From positions 1 to 33,783 of the forward strand of contig JBOHRF010000023.1 in NCBI GenBank assembly GCA_050732575.1: 33,783 bases of DNA, written 5' to 3'. Position 1 is the stretch's first letter; each line of letters opens with the position of its first letter. This document shows, piece by piece, positions 1 through 7,384 of the stretch. The position numbers and the translations under genes are program-made. This DNA comes from JBBDWZ01 sp050732575 (GTDB lineage Bacteria > Gemmatimonadota > Gemmatimonadetes > Longimicrobiales > RSA9). The notes below the pieces were generated by a model. It saw nothing but the letters and a program-made list of their open reading frames with translations, did no database searches and was not told where the DNA came from.

Positions 1-17
1 CGACGATCCGGGAACCA

Positions 18-60
18 TCGTCGTCGTAGTCGTAGTCGTGGTCGTTCTCGTGCTCGTCCG
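18..60. repeat. Degenerate TCGTNN hexamer tract
   Basis: The first 60 bases contain a run of imperfect hexamers of the form TCGTAG, TCGTGG, TCGTTC and TCGTGC. The tract lies just beyond the 3' end of the minus-strand receiver gene. It resembles in style the hexamer-rich tracts near 9.6 kb and 32.15 kb. No coding role is visible. Confidence 0.5.
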
Positions 61-91
61 TTAATGGGGTGTGGGGAGGATTCTTCACGTC

Positions 92-490
92 TTAGGTCAG
101 AAATGCGCGGCCGGCGGCGGCCGCCTCGATGGCGCCTATGACTTCCTGCTCGCCCGCGTTCTCCACCATCCGATCGAAATCATAGATCATGTAGCCGGTC
201 ATGCGCGCCGGATCATCGAGAATCAGCAGCTTGAGCTCCCGGTTGTGATTGCGCAGCGCACGCGCCAGGCCCGCAGCCCAGGTCTGGCTGGCATCGATGA
301 GCACGACATTCGTCTTATCGGAATCGAGCAGCTGAACGATGTTCTCAATGGTGCCGCGGGCGCAGCCGATCAACTCGAGGTGCGGCGGCGCACTGCGCGC
401 CGTCAGCTTTTCCTCGATGCTCTTCGGCAAGCCGACAAGGATGGCTTTGATCGGAATGGCCTGCTCCCGGATGGGGGCCTTTGACAACAT
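92..490 (-). CDS. Stand-alone receiver-like domain protein
   Basis: This 132-residue protein has the size and alternating beta/alpha pattern of a single CheY-like receiver. A hydrophobic strand (VVLIDAS, residues 62-68) ends in Asp66, which would be the phospho-acceptor. A later strand (LKLLILDDPAR) fits beta4. The N-terminal strand (IKAILVGLPKSIEE) lacks the acidic pair that normally binds Mg2+, so phosphorylation may be weak or absent. There is no DNA-binding domain. The ATG at 490 has no strong ribosome-binding site. It lies on the same strand as the LuxR-type regulator, separated from it by 283 bases containing a hairpin. A role in regulating the neighbouring injection system is plausible but inferred only from position. 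Confidence 0.6.
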   Translation of the reverse strand: MLSKAPIREQAIPIKAILVGLPKSIEEKLTARSAPPHLELIGCARGTIENIVQLLDSDKTNVVLIDASQTWAAGLARALRNHNRELKLLILDDPARMTGYMIYDFDRMVENAGEQEVIGAIEAAAAGRAFLT

Positions 491-550
491 GGGGCGCGTG
501 TAGAATACGACCTATGGATCGTTGGGCGGAGATTGGAGGGAGTGTGGGCC

Positions 551-566
551 TAGATCTGAAGATCTA
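551..566. repeat. Inverted repeat TAGATCT-GA-AGATCTA
   Basis: TAGATCT and AGATCTA are perfect reverse complements separated by GA. The 11-base word AAGATCTAGAT within this stretch recurs at 1800-1810, on the other side of the LuxR-type regulator gene. It could be an operator-like site or a remnant of an insertion. Nothing here decides between these. Confidence 0.4.
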
Positions 567-634
567 GATGATCCGGATGAACCGGATGCAACGGGTTGGA
601 AACGGGGTGAGGCGGCAGTTCGGGATCGGGAGCG

Positions 635-728
635 CATAACGGGAGCAGGAGCGGGCGGGCGCGGGGGGAGTAGCAACTCCCGCCTGCTCCCGCTCCTATT
701 TCCCGATCTACGCTCCCGAGTCGTTATG
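635..728. other. Large imperfect hairpin downstream of the LuxR-type gene
   Basis: CATAACG at 635-641 pairs with CGTTATG at 722-728. GGAGT at 667-671 pairs with ACTCC at 676-680 around the tetraloop AGCA. Between them, G-rich words (AGGAGCGGG, GGGAGC) on the left match C-rich words on the right in collinear order. The structure sits between the stop of the LuxR-type gene (774) and the start of the receiver gene (490). It could therefore end minus-strand transcription, but no T-run follows it. The rest of 491-773 shows no credible gene. Confidence 0.45.
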
Positions 729-773
729 TGCGGTTTGAGCGCTGAGCATCCGGACGCGCGAAAATGACCGGAG

Positions 774-1427
774 CTAGGTCAATCCCACGGTCAGCTTATG
801 GCGGTGGGCGGCGGCAATGGCGGCGGCGCGGCGGGAAACGCCCAGTTTTTCGAAGATGTTGTGCACATGGTTTTTGACCGTGGCTACTTCGATGAACAGC
901 CGGCGAGCGATTTCCTTGTTCGAGCAGCCCTCCTCAATGAGGGAGAGTACTTCGTGCTCGCGCGAGGTGAGGGCGCCGGTGGCGAACGCAGGCGGTCCGG
1001 GCTGGTGGCGCAGTGCCGAAAACAGGATGGCTGCAAGCCTGGGCGAACAGGGCAGCTCGTTGCGCGCCACGCCCGCAATCACAGCGCACAGGTCCTCACC
1101 GGACGCACTGCGCAACACGATGCCGCACGCGCCCGCGCGCGCACACGCGATCACATCGGCTTCACTTTCACCGACGCCGAAAGCGATCACGCGCGTGGCC
1201 GGCAACAGCTCGCGCACGCGCATGACCAGATCGCTCTCACACACCAGCTGCGCATCGGCCAGGATCATGTCCGGTCGCGATTCGCCGATCACACCGAACT
1301 CCCAGTCCTGACTCGTGCTCATACCCACCACATGCAGACCGGCGTGCGCACCGAGCGTTTGGGCGAGCGCATCCCGATACAAGCGAACGTTGGTTACAAC
1401 CGCCACGGCGAGCGGGCGTGCAGTCAT
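774..1427 (-). CDS. NarL/LuxR-type response regulator, divergent from the eCIS operon
   Basis: The 217-residue protein has an N-terminal receiver domain (about residues 5-120) and a C-terminal LuxR-type helix-turn-helix (about 150-210). The receiver strand MILADAQ places the phospho-acceptor at Asp58. The usual acidic pair after beta1 is replaced (VVTNVRLYRD), so it is an atypical receiver. The output domain begins with LTSREHEVL (153-161) and carries the recognition-helix region TVKNHVHNIFEKLGV (183-197), which is typical of the family. It is transcribed away from the injection-system operon across a 629-bp intergenic region, the classic arrangement for a local regulator. A truncated near-duplicate of its receiver lies at 31504-31899, with 95 of 106 residues identical by eye. 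Control of the eCIS operon is inferred, not shown. Confidence 0.88.
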   Translation of the reverse strand: MTARPLAVAVVTNVRLYRDALAQTLGAHAGLHVVGMSTSQDWEFGVIGESRPDMILADAQLVCESDLVMRVRELLPATRVIAFGVGESEADVIACARAGACGIVLRSASGEDLCAVIAGVARNELPCSPRLAAILFSALRHQPGPPAFATGALTSREHEVLSLIEEGCSNKEIARRLFIEVATVKNHVHNIFEKLGVSRRAAAIAAAHRHKLTVGLT

Positions 1428-1550
1428 GTCGGCGTTGGCTCGAAGCGCGAAGTGTCAACCGGAAACAGCTGACTGCAGAAAGAGTCAGCCGCGCGAGCAG
1501 GCAAACGGAGTTTCGATGATAGGCTCGAGCGCGCGCATCGCAAGGCCCAA

Positions 1551-1583
1551 ACGTCAACGATTTGTCAGAGATGTGTGGCGATC
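1551..1583. promoter_or_regulatory. Conserved 33-bp intergenic block (copy A)
   Basis: This stretch matches 32019-32051 at 30 of 33 positions, although both lie in non-coding DNA between a regulator and the first eCIS gene. It contains TTGTCA (1562-1567), which could be a -35-like element, but no convincing -10 follows. Its conservation suggests an operator or promoter element, though recent duplication alone could also explain it. Confidence 0.35.
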
Positions 1584-1799
1584 AGGAAACCCGGAAGAAA
1601 AACCGTAAGGGAGTAAAATGGGTGCAATGTTTTATTACGCCGAGAAAAAACCGTAAGCAGAGGCGCAAGAAGAACCGTGAGGAAACCGCGCGTCAGGGCC
1701 ACCCCGAAGGGGCGCCCGTGCGCCGCAGGCGCCACGCGCCCGCCTGCGCGCCCGCGAACGAAGTGAGCGCGCCCGTGCACGCGCACAGCGTGCACGTCA

Positions 1800-1813
1800 A
1801 AGATCTAGATCTT
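1800..1813. promoter_or_regulatory. Perfect 14-bp palindrome AAGATCTAGATCTT
   Basis: This perfect palindrome lies about 240 bp upstream of the first eCIS gene and shares its core with the inverted repeat at 551-566. It may be a dimeric operator. It is not retained in the second copy near 32.3 kb, which argues against an essential role. Confidence 0.35.
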
Positions 1814-1980
1814 CGGCTGCATCCAATCCCCGCCCAATGGTTCATACCGGTGATGCTGGCCGGATCAAATACTTGGCGCTGTAGGACGTGGTACGATTGA
1901 TGGAAGGGCCGCGGAATCCTTCAGCGGTAGCCGTGTCTGACCACCATTGCTGCACAACAACCCAGATCCATTCTATGAAC

Positions 1981-2004
1981 CCTGCTGTCGGGTCGAGCGG
2001 CAGG
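1981..2004 (+). promoter_or_regulatory. Leader hairpin upstream of the eCIS operon (copy A)
   Basis: CCTGCTG (1981-1987) and CGGCAGG (1998-2004) form a 7-base stem, including one U-G wobble, around a 10-base loop rich in G. The hairpin lies about 50 bases before the start codon of the first eCIS gene. The paralogous leader at 32354-32377 keeps the loop almost unchanged (one difference) and replaces the wobble by a C-G pair. It could be an RNA structure controlling translation or a protein-binding operator. Confidence 0.5.
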
Positions 2005-2056
2005 TGATCGCCGAGTATGCCTGTCACCAGGATGTTTGTTGCTGGAGGAGCTGCGA

Positions 2057-2452
2057 ATGCCGGAAACCGTGAACTGGACGATCAACGTGCAGGTGCCGAC
2101 GGGTCCGCGGGTGGCGCAATCAGGTGCGCTGCAGGTGGATGCGTACGACAAGGTGGAAGTGTCGGTGGCCGATGGCGTGGACGATCTGGAGGTTCAGCTG
2201 CAGCCGGGTGGTGCGGGCCAGGTGCAGCTGCTGGTGATCTCGACCACGCGGACGAGCGATGATTTGAGCTACAAAGTGAACGATGCAGGCGCGGATCCGA
2301 TCACGCTGGATCAGCCGGTGCACGCGTATTTCGGAGCGGGCCCGGTTGGGCTGCTGGATCCGGCTGCGGGACCGAACACACTGTTCTTCACGAATGCGAG
2401 CGGCGGCCCCGCCACGGTACAGGTATTAGTCGGGCGGAAGGCCATTCCATGA
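2057..2452 (+). CDS. First eCIS operon gene, unknown beta-rich protein
   Basis: A 131-residue protein of unrecognised family opens the operon. I chose the ATG at 2057 because GGAGGAG at 2044-2050 is ideally placed, and the paralogous remnant at 32430 begins with the same residues (MPETVN). The sequence alternates short hydrophobic strands with Gly, Asp and Pro turns (VEVSV, LEVQLQPG, VQLLVIST, TVQVLVG), suggesting a small all-beta fold. There is no signal peptide or membrane segment. It lies 37 bases before the sheath gene, so it is probably a structural or accessory part of the particle. A partial second copy survives at 32430-32603. Existence of the gene is well supported; its function is unknown. 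Confidence 0.75.
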   Translation: MPETVNWTINVQVPTGPRVAQSGALQVDAYDKVEVSVADGVDDLEVQLQPGGAGQVQLLVISTTRTSDDLSYKVNDAGADPITLDQPVHAYFGAGPVGLLDPAAGPNTLFFTNASGGPATVQVLVGRKAIP

Positions 2453-2489
2453 AAGCTGGAACGAGCGCAACGACGCAGAGGAGGATGGC

Positions 2490-4064
2490 ATGCCGGTGAC
2501 GGTCACGTACCCAGGCGTCTATATCGAGGAGCTGCCCAGCGCAGTTCGGACGATCACGGGTGTGAGCACCTCGGTGACCGGCTTCATTGGGCGGGCGCGC
2601 CGCGGTCCGGTGAATCGGGCCACGGTGATCCACGGGTTTGGCGAATTCGAGCGGGTGTTCGGCGGCTTGTGGGCGCAAAGCGCGATGAGTCACGCGGTGC
2701 GCCAGTATTTCCAGAATGGCGGCTCGACCGCAGTGATCGTGCGGGTTCACGGTGGCGCAACCAATGCCACGCTGACTCTGGGTGGCGGCGTTACGGCGGC
2801 GGCGGCGAATCCGGGTGACTGGGGCGATCAGCTACGCGCGCGCGTAGATCACAATACGGCCAATCCGGCCGATGCCACGTTGTTCAATCTGTCGGTCATG
2901 GATTTGGGCAGTGGCGAGATCGAACGACATCGCAACCTGAGTACGTCGGCCACCTCGCCACGCTTTGCGACGCGCGTGTTGGAGAACGAATCGAACCTGA
3001 TTCGCATCACCGCATTGCCGGGTCAGCCGTCGGCCTCGCCGGATCCGGCGCCGGGCGCGACCGAGTTCGAGAACGGTCCGGCTGGCCAACTATCGAATGC
3101 AATTGCCGCGAGTGGTGGCGCCGATGACGCAGGCGCGCTGCCTGACGCGACCATCCTGGGTAGTGCCGGTCCCCCCAAAACAGGTCTAAACGCGTTCGAT
3201 GAAGCGGAAGACCTGAACCTGTTGTGTGTTCCGCCTTACGACAACGCGAGCTTCGATGGCAATGCCAGCAGCCAGGTGCTGACGGCGGCGCTCACCTACG
3301 CTCGGTCGCGGCGAGCACTGTTGCTGGTGGATCCACCCACGGTCTGGAACGACGTAGGCGATGTTACCAGTGCGGGTACCGGCATCGATAGCGCAGCATT
3401 CGGTCTGGCTCGCGATGCCAATGCCGCACTCTACTTCCCGCGCGTGCGTTGTCCCGATCCCTTGCAGGAAGGTCGGCTGGCCAGCTTTGCACCATGCGGT
3501 GTGGTGGCTGGTGTCATTGCGCGCACAGATGCGGAGCGCGGTGTGTGGAAGGCGCCGGCCGGACTGGAAGCCAGTCTAATCGGCGTGAGTGAGCTGACCG
3601 TGCCCATGACCGACCCGGAAAACGGGCAACTGAATCCACAGGGCATCAATTGTCTGCGTGCGCAGCCGGGCGCGGGTCGCGTGATCTGGGGAGCGCGCAC
3701 CATGCGGGGCGCGGATCGACTGGCTGATCAGTGGAAATACCTGCCCGTGCGGCGCACCGCACTGTTCATCGAAGAGAGCCTGTATCGCGGCACCCAGTGG
3801 GTGGTGTTCGAACCCAACGATGAACGGCTCTGGGCGCAGATCCGTCTGAACGTGGGCGCCTTCATGAACAACCTGTTCAGGCTGGGCGCGTTTCAGGGCG
3901 TGACACCCAGGGAAGCGTACCTGGTGAAGTGTGACGCGGAGACGACGACCCAGAACGACATCAATCTCGGGATCGTGAACATCCTGGTGGGCTTTGCGCC
4001 CTTGAAGCCAGCCGAGTTCGTGATCATCCACATTCAGCAGTTGGCCGGCCAGGTGGCCGCGTAA
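2490..4064 (+). CDS. Contractile tail sheath protein
   Basis: This 524-residue protein builds the contractile sheath that drives the inner tube into a target. The N-terminus (TYPGVYIEELPS, then TSVTGFIGRARRGP) is characteristic of phage tail sheath proteins. So is the C-terminal part, with RRTALFIEESLYRGTQW, a conserved WAQIRLNVGAFMNNLFRLGAFQG-type helix region, and a final strand ending near IHIQQLAG. The variable middle (about residues 90-230) is Gly/Ala rich and probably forms the exposed insertion domain. GAGGAGGA at about 2478 is a strong ribosome-binding site for the ATG at 2490. It is the only sheath gene in the cluster, whereas Afp and PVC carry three, so the system may use a homopolymeric sheath. 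Confidence 0.96.
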   Translation: MPVTVTYPGVYIEELPSAVRTITGVSTSVTGFIGRARRGPVNRATVIHGFGEFERVFGGLWAQSAMSHAVRQYFQNGGSTAVIVRVHGGATNATLTLGGGVTAAAANPGDWGDQLRARVDHNTANPADATLFNLSVMDLGSGEIERHRNLSTSATSPRFATRVLENESNLIRITALPGQPSASPDPAPGATEFENGPAGQLSNAIAASGGADDAGALPDATILGSAGPPKTGLNAFDEAEDLNLLCVPPYDNASFDGNASSQVLTAALTYARSRRALLLVDPPTVWNDVGDVTSAGTGIDSAAFGLARDANAALYFPRVRCPDPLQEGRLASFAPCGVVAGVIARTDAERGVWKAPAGLEASLIGVSELTVPMTDPENGQLNPQGINCLRAQPGAGRVIWGARTMRGADRLADQWKYLPVRRTALFIEESLYRGTQWVVFEPNDERLWAQIRLNVGAFMNNLFRLGAFQGVTPREAYLVKCDAETTTQNDINLGIVNILVGFAPLKPAEFVIIHIQQLAGQVAA

Positions 4065-4079
4065 GGTCGAGGAGCAGCC

Positions 4080-4601
4080 ATGCCGAGCTTCAGCGTGAAT
4101 GCCAGTCGATTCGATCCTTACAAGAACTTCAAGTTCCGCGTCAAGTGGGACGGCCGCTACGTGGCGGGTGTGAGCAAGGTGGGCGCGTTGAAGCGCAGCA
4201 CCACACCCATCGAACATCGGGAAGGCGGCGATCCCTCCATCGTGCGCAAGTCGCCCGGGCAGACCAAATACGAGCCGGTCACGCTGGAGCGCGGTGTTAC
4301 GCACGACACGGAATTCGAGAAGTGGGCGAACAAAGTTTGGAACTTCGGTTCCGGGTTGGGCGCGGAAGTATCACTCAAGGATTTTCGCAAAGACATCCTG
4401 ATCGAAGTCTACAACGAAGCGGGCCAGCTGGTGCTTTCTTACAAGGTGTTCCGCTGCTGGGTGTCGGAATATCAGGCGGTGCCGGACCTCGATGCCAGTG
4501 CGGGCGCCATCGCGATTCAGACGATCAAGCTCGAGAACGAGGGCTGGGAGCGCGACTTCGACGTAACCGAGCCCGCGGAGCCGAGCTTCACCGAGCCGTG
4601 A
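4080..4601 (+). CDS. Tail tube protein (T4 gp19-like)
   Basis: The 173-residue protein fits the gp19 tail-tube family that stacks into the inner tube. Diagnostic features are the N-terminal FKFRVKWDGRYVAGVSKV stretch, the R/K-rich loop with REGGDPS, the segment KYEPVTLERGVTHDTEFEKW, and the late strand YKVFRCWVSEYQAVPDLDA before the final helix and strand. It starts 15 bases after the sheath stop, with AGGTCGAGGAG upstream of the ATG. Only one gp19-like gene is present. The CIS_tube-type protein at 12341 is a different, baseplate-proximal family. Confidence 0.95.
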   Translation: MPSFSVNASRFDPYKNFKFRVKWDGRYVAGVSKVGALKRSTTPIEHREGGDPSIVRKSPGQTKYEPVTLERGVTHDTEFEKWANKVWNFGSGLGAEVSLKDFRKDILIEVYNEAGQLVLSYKVFRCWVSEYQAVPDLDASAGAIAIQTIKLENEGWERDFDVTEPAEPSFTEP

Positions 4602-4605
4602 TGCC

Positions 4606-5340
4606 ATGCCGCTGCCAACCGAGCGGCAATTGTTCGACGTGTGGGAGCGTGGCTTCCCGGCCTCGGCGAGCGAGCGGGCCAGCGCACTGCTGAGCCTGGC
4701 GCAGTCGGCCGCGCTGATGACTGCCGCGGCGGAAATGACGTTGGGCGCGCGCGAGCGCGCCCTGCTTCTGCTGCGCCGGAATTTGCTGGGCGCGCGCATG
4801 ACCGCGCTGGCCGATTGTCCCGCCTGCGGCGAGCGCCACGACGTGGAATTCGACGTCGATGCGCTGCTCGCGCACGAGTCATCCCAAACTGCATCCGTAC
4901 TGCACGTGCAGCACGACGATCTCACACTGACCGTGCGTCCGTTGTATCTGGCCGATTTACCGGCTGCGGCGGCACTTCACGATGTCAAGGCCGCAGCCGA
5001 TGCGCTGCTCGAGCGCTGCGTGCTGGAAGCCCGCAGAGGCGAGGAGCGTATTGAACCCGCAGCGCTGAGTCCGGCGGCGCGCGCCGCGATTGGTGCCGCG
5101 CTCAGATCAGCGGATCCGCTGTGTGAGTTGACCACGGAACTGCAATGCGCAGGCTGTGGTCACCACTGGAGCGCAACACTGGATACGGCCGCGTATCTCT
5201 GGCGTGAGTTGCACATGTGGGCCGAGCGGCTGCTGCGCGAGATCCACACACTGGCAAGCGCCTATGGTTGGACCGAAGACGATGTACTGCGCCTGAGTCC
5301 CTGGCGGCGCGCAACCTATGCAGCAATGGCGGCACGCTGA
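4606..5340 (+). CDS. Baseplate hub assembly chaperone-like protein with two CxxC pairs
   Basis: The 244-residue protein resembles the T4-type baseplate hub assembly chaperone proteins found in eCIS and phage clusters next to the tube gene. It has two zinc-ribbon-like knuckles, CPACG (Cys71/Cys74) and CAGCG (Cys181/Cys184), that could together bind one zinc. The C-terminal helix region (ELHMWAERLLREIHTLA, then WTEDDVLRLSPWRR) matches the pattern of that family. It is small, Ala-rich and cytoplasmic. The ATG at 4606 lies 4 bases after the tube stop. Its last base overlaps the next gene's start (TGATG). The family name is from pattern memory, so the role is moderately supported. Confidence 0.6.
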   Translation: MPLPTERQLFDVWERGFPASASERASALLSLAQSAALMTAAAEMTLGARERALLLLRRNLLGARMTALADCPACGERHDVEFDVDALLAHESSQTASVLHVQHDDLTLTVRPLYLADLPAAAALHDVKAAADALLERCVLEARRGEERIEPAALSPAARAAIGAALRSADPLCELTTELQCAGCGHHWSATLDTAAYLWRELHMWAERLLREIHTLASAYGWTEDDVLRLSPWRRATYAAMAAR

Positions 5341-6143
5341 TGGACCTGTTTCAAACCGTAGTGGCAAAGGCAATGGGCGCACTTCCGCTGTTGTGGCCGC
5401 GGGGTGTTTCGCGTTTTGCGGAAGACGTGGCACCGCTGGAGTCATGGCATCAGGCGGAGCCGGTCCCCCAAATCGAACATGGATCGATGGGCGAGGCGCG
5501 CGGAGAGGATTCGGCCGCAGAAGGCGCGCTGGTGGAGAAGGTCACGGGGCGCACGGCTGTCGCGCATCCCGTGACTGCGCACATTCGGCAGGTGGCGCAT
5601 GACTCGCCCGTTCAGGCCGAGCGCGATGGGAGTGCCGAGCGCGTGTTGCCCGCGTTGACTCTGGAGACGCCGCCCAAGCAGGTGGCCGAGATACCAGTGC
5701 CAGATACCACGCGCGGCATTGCCTCGGCGCAGCCCCGCAGCCGCCCCCCCGTGCAGGCGCAGGTCGCGCCACCCTCGCCGCACCGGCAGGAACCGGTACT
5801 CGTGAGCCCTGCTGGCCGCGCGCCGAGGGAGCAGGGCGGGCAAACAAAACTGCCCGAGGCAGAGTCGATGGCGACTCGACCAATGCTTGCGCGCGCGCAG
5901 CCACCATTGCTGGTGCCGGCAGCGCCGCTCGTGCTGCCGGTGGCGGTGCGGGCTCGTGACGATCGCACTGCAGCAGCGCCGGCAGCCCCGGAAGGTGACG
6001 ATGCACCGGTCATCGAAGTGACCATTGGCCGGGTCGATGTACGCGCAGTGACTGCGCACGTACCCGAGCGACCGGAGGCAACTCGAGCGCGGCGCGTTTC
6101 GCTGGATGAGTATCTGCGCCGGCGCGGCGGCAGCGACGCATGA
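5340..6143 (+). CDS. Pro/Ala-rich disordered eCIS protein with conserved-looking C-terminal motif
   Basis: I start this 267-residue protein at the ATG at 5340, which overlaps the previous stop. Residues 1-30 form a short hydrophobic helix region (MDLFQTVVAKAMGALPLLW). Residues about 30-215 are Pro, Ala, Arg and Glu rich with little predicted order. The C-terminus carries APVIEVTIGRVDVRAV (about 223-238) followed by SLDEYLRRRGG. I recall this kind of ending in small proteins just upstream of the DUF4255 cap gene in other eCIS clusters. Its position, between chaperone and cap, makes it a structural or assembly factor. It is a weak candidate for the missing tape measure, since it is short and not helical. 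No enzymatic motif is visible. Confidence 0.6.
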   Translation: MDLFQTVVAKAMGALPLLWPRGVSRFAEDVAPLESWHQAEPVPQIEHGSMGEARGEDSAAEGALVEKVTGRTAVAHPVTAHIRQVAHDSPVQAERDGSAERVLPALTLETPPKQVAEIPVPDTTRGIASAQPRSRPPVQAQVAPPSPHRQEPVLVSPAGRAPREQGGQTKLPEAESMATRPMLARAQPPLLVPAAPLVLPVAVRARDDRTAAAPAAPEGDDAPVIEVTIGRVDVRAVTAHVPERPEATRARRVSLDEYLRRRGGSDA

Positions 6144-7384
6144 CCACGGCCCTGGGCCTGGGCGCGGTGACGGCCGTACTGCGTGATCTGCTGATCAACG
6201 GAGTGATCGATCACGACCTGGTTGCGACCGTGGGTGATGTGACCGTGAGCGCACTGCCGCCCGATCGCATCGATGACAGCGCGGCCGACGCGAACAGTCA
6301 GCTCAACCTGTTCCTGTATGCAGTGACGCCCAACCCGGGCTGGCGCAATGCCATGTTGCCGGCGCGCACAGCGTCCGGCAGTCGGGCCAGCGCAGACCCG
6401 CTTGCGCTGGATCTGCATTACCTGGTGACTGCGTTTGGCGCGCGCAACTTTCACGCGGAGATCCTGCTGGGTTATGCCATGCAGTTGCTGCACGAGAATC
6501 CGGTGCTGACGCGCGATGCCATCCGCACGGCGCTGGCGCCGCCCTCACCGGTGCCGGGCGGAGCGGGACTGCCACCGGTGTTGGGAGCACTGGGCAACTC
6601 GGAGCTGGCCGATCAGATCGAGCAGATCCGCATTACGCCCGAGACCATTGGGCTGGACGAGATGTCGAAGCTCTGGTCGGGGATGCAGACCCACTACCGA
6701 CTGAGCGCGGCGTACCTGGCCACGGCTGTGCTGATCGAGCGGCGCCGCTCGTTCCGAACTGCGCCACCGGTGATGAGTCGCAATGTGGCCGTGCGCGCGG
6801 CGCGCCGACCGGTCCTGCATAGTGTAGAGCCGCAGCTGATCGCGCCGGGCGCAACCCTGACTGTGCGGGGCCAGCATCTGCGCGCGGACGAAGTGCGGGC
6901 TCGTTTTGCCTCAGGTGTGATACCGGTGCCGGCGGGCAACGTGCAGGACGATCGACTGAACGTGGCCGCGCCCGTTGCGCTGCTGGCCGGCATCAACACG
7001 ATACAAATCGAACATCCGGTCAATTTCGGAACGCCCATCGAGCCGCACCTGGGTTTCATATCGAACCTGGCGGCGTTCATTGTGACGCCGGCCATCACGA
7101 GTGCCACACCCATCAACGCAACCATTGGCACACCGTTCACGATTGCGCTTTCCCCGCCCGTAGGACGCACGCAACGTGTGGCGCTGGTCCTGGGTGAGCG
7201 GACACTTCCACTGCCTGCACGACCGCCGACCGATCCGCTGACTTCGCCCAATCTGACCATCACGCTGCCGCCCGGCACACCGACCGGCAATCAGTTGTTG
7301 CGCGTGCAGATCGATGGCGCGGAGACACCCCTGGTGCAGGACAACACGGGTCAGTTCGTGGGCCCCTTGATCAACGTGTCATGA
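6140..7384 (+). CDS. Cap/sheath-terminator protein, DUF4255 (Pvc16/Afp16-like)
   Basis: The 414-residue protein begins with a DUF4255 (Pvc16_N) domain of about 190 residues. The evidence is the ALGAVTAVLRDLLINGV start, the strand NLFLYAVTPNPGWRN, the segment ALDLHYLVTAFGARN, and the EILLGYAMQLLHENPVL helix. This family caps the tube and sheath at the end far from the baseplate. Residues about 228-310 look like an IPT/TIG immunoglobulin-like domain (SVEPQLIAPGATLTVRGQHL), and a second beta-rich domain follows to the C-terminus. Such extensions are known in DUF4255 proteins of eCIS clusters. It overlaps both neighbours by 4 bases (ATGA), consistent with translational coupling to the ATPase. Confidence 0.92.
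   Translation: MTTALGLGAVTAVLRDLLINGVIDHDLVATVGDVTVSALPPDRIDDSAADANSQLNLFLYAVTPNPGWRNAMLPARTASGSRASADPLALDLHYLVTAFGARNFHAEILLGYAMQLLHENPVLTRDAIRTALAPPSPVPGGAGLPPVLGALGNSELADQIEQIRITPETIGLDEMSKLWSGMQTHYRLSAAYLATAVLIERRRSFRTAPPVMSRNVAVRAARRPVLHSVEPQLIAPGATLTVRGQHLRADEVRARFASGVIPVPAGNVQDDRLNVAAPVALLAGINTIQIEHPVNFGTPIEPHLGFISNLAAFIVTPAITSATPINATIGTPFTIALSPPVGRTQRVALVLGERTLPLPARPPTDPLTSPNLTITLPPGTPTGNQLLRVQIDGAETPLVQDNTGQFVGPLINVS

Noticed and set aside
522..767. 81-codon plus-strand open frame
   Set aside because: It spans the G-rich hairpin, encodes low-complexity residues and has no plausible start context.
1625..1675. Repeated AAAACCGTAAG words as a possible CRISPR-like array
   Set aside because: Only two or three short imperfect words occur without regular spacers, and no cas genes are present.
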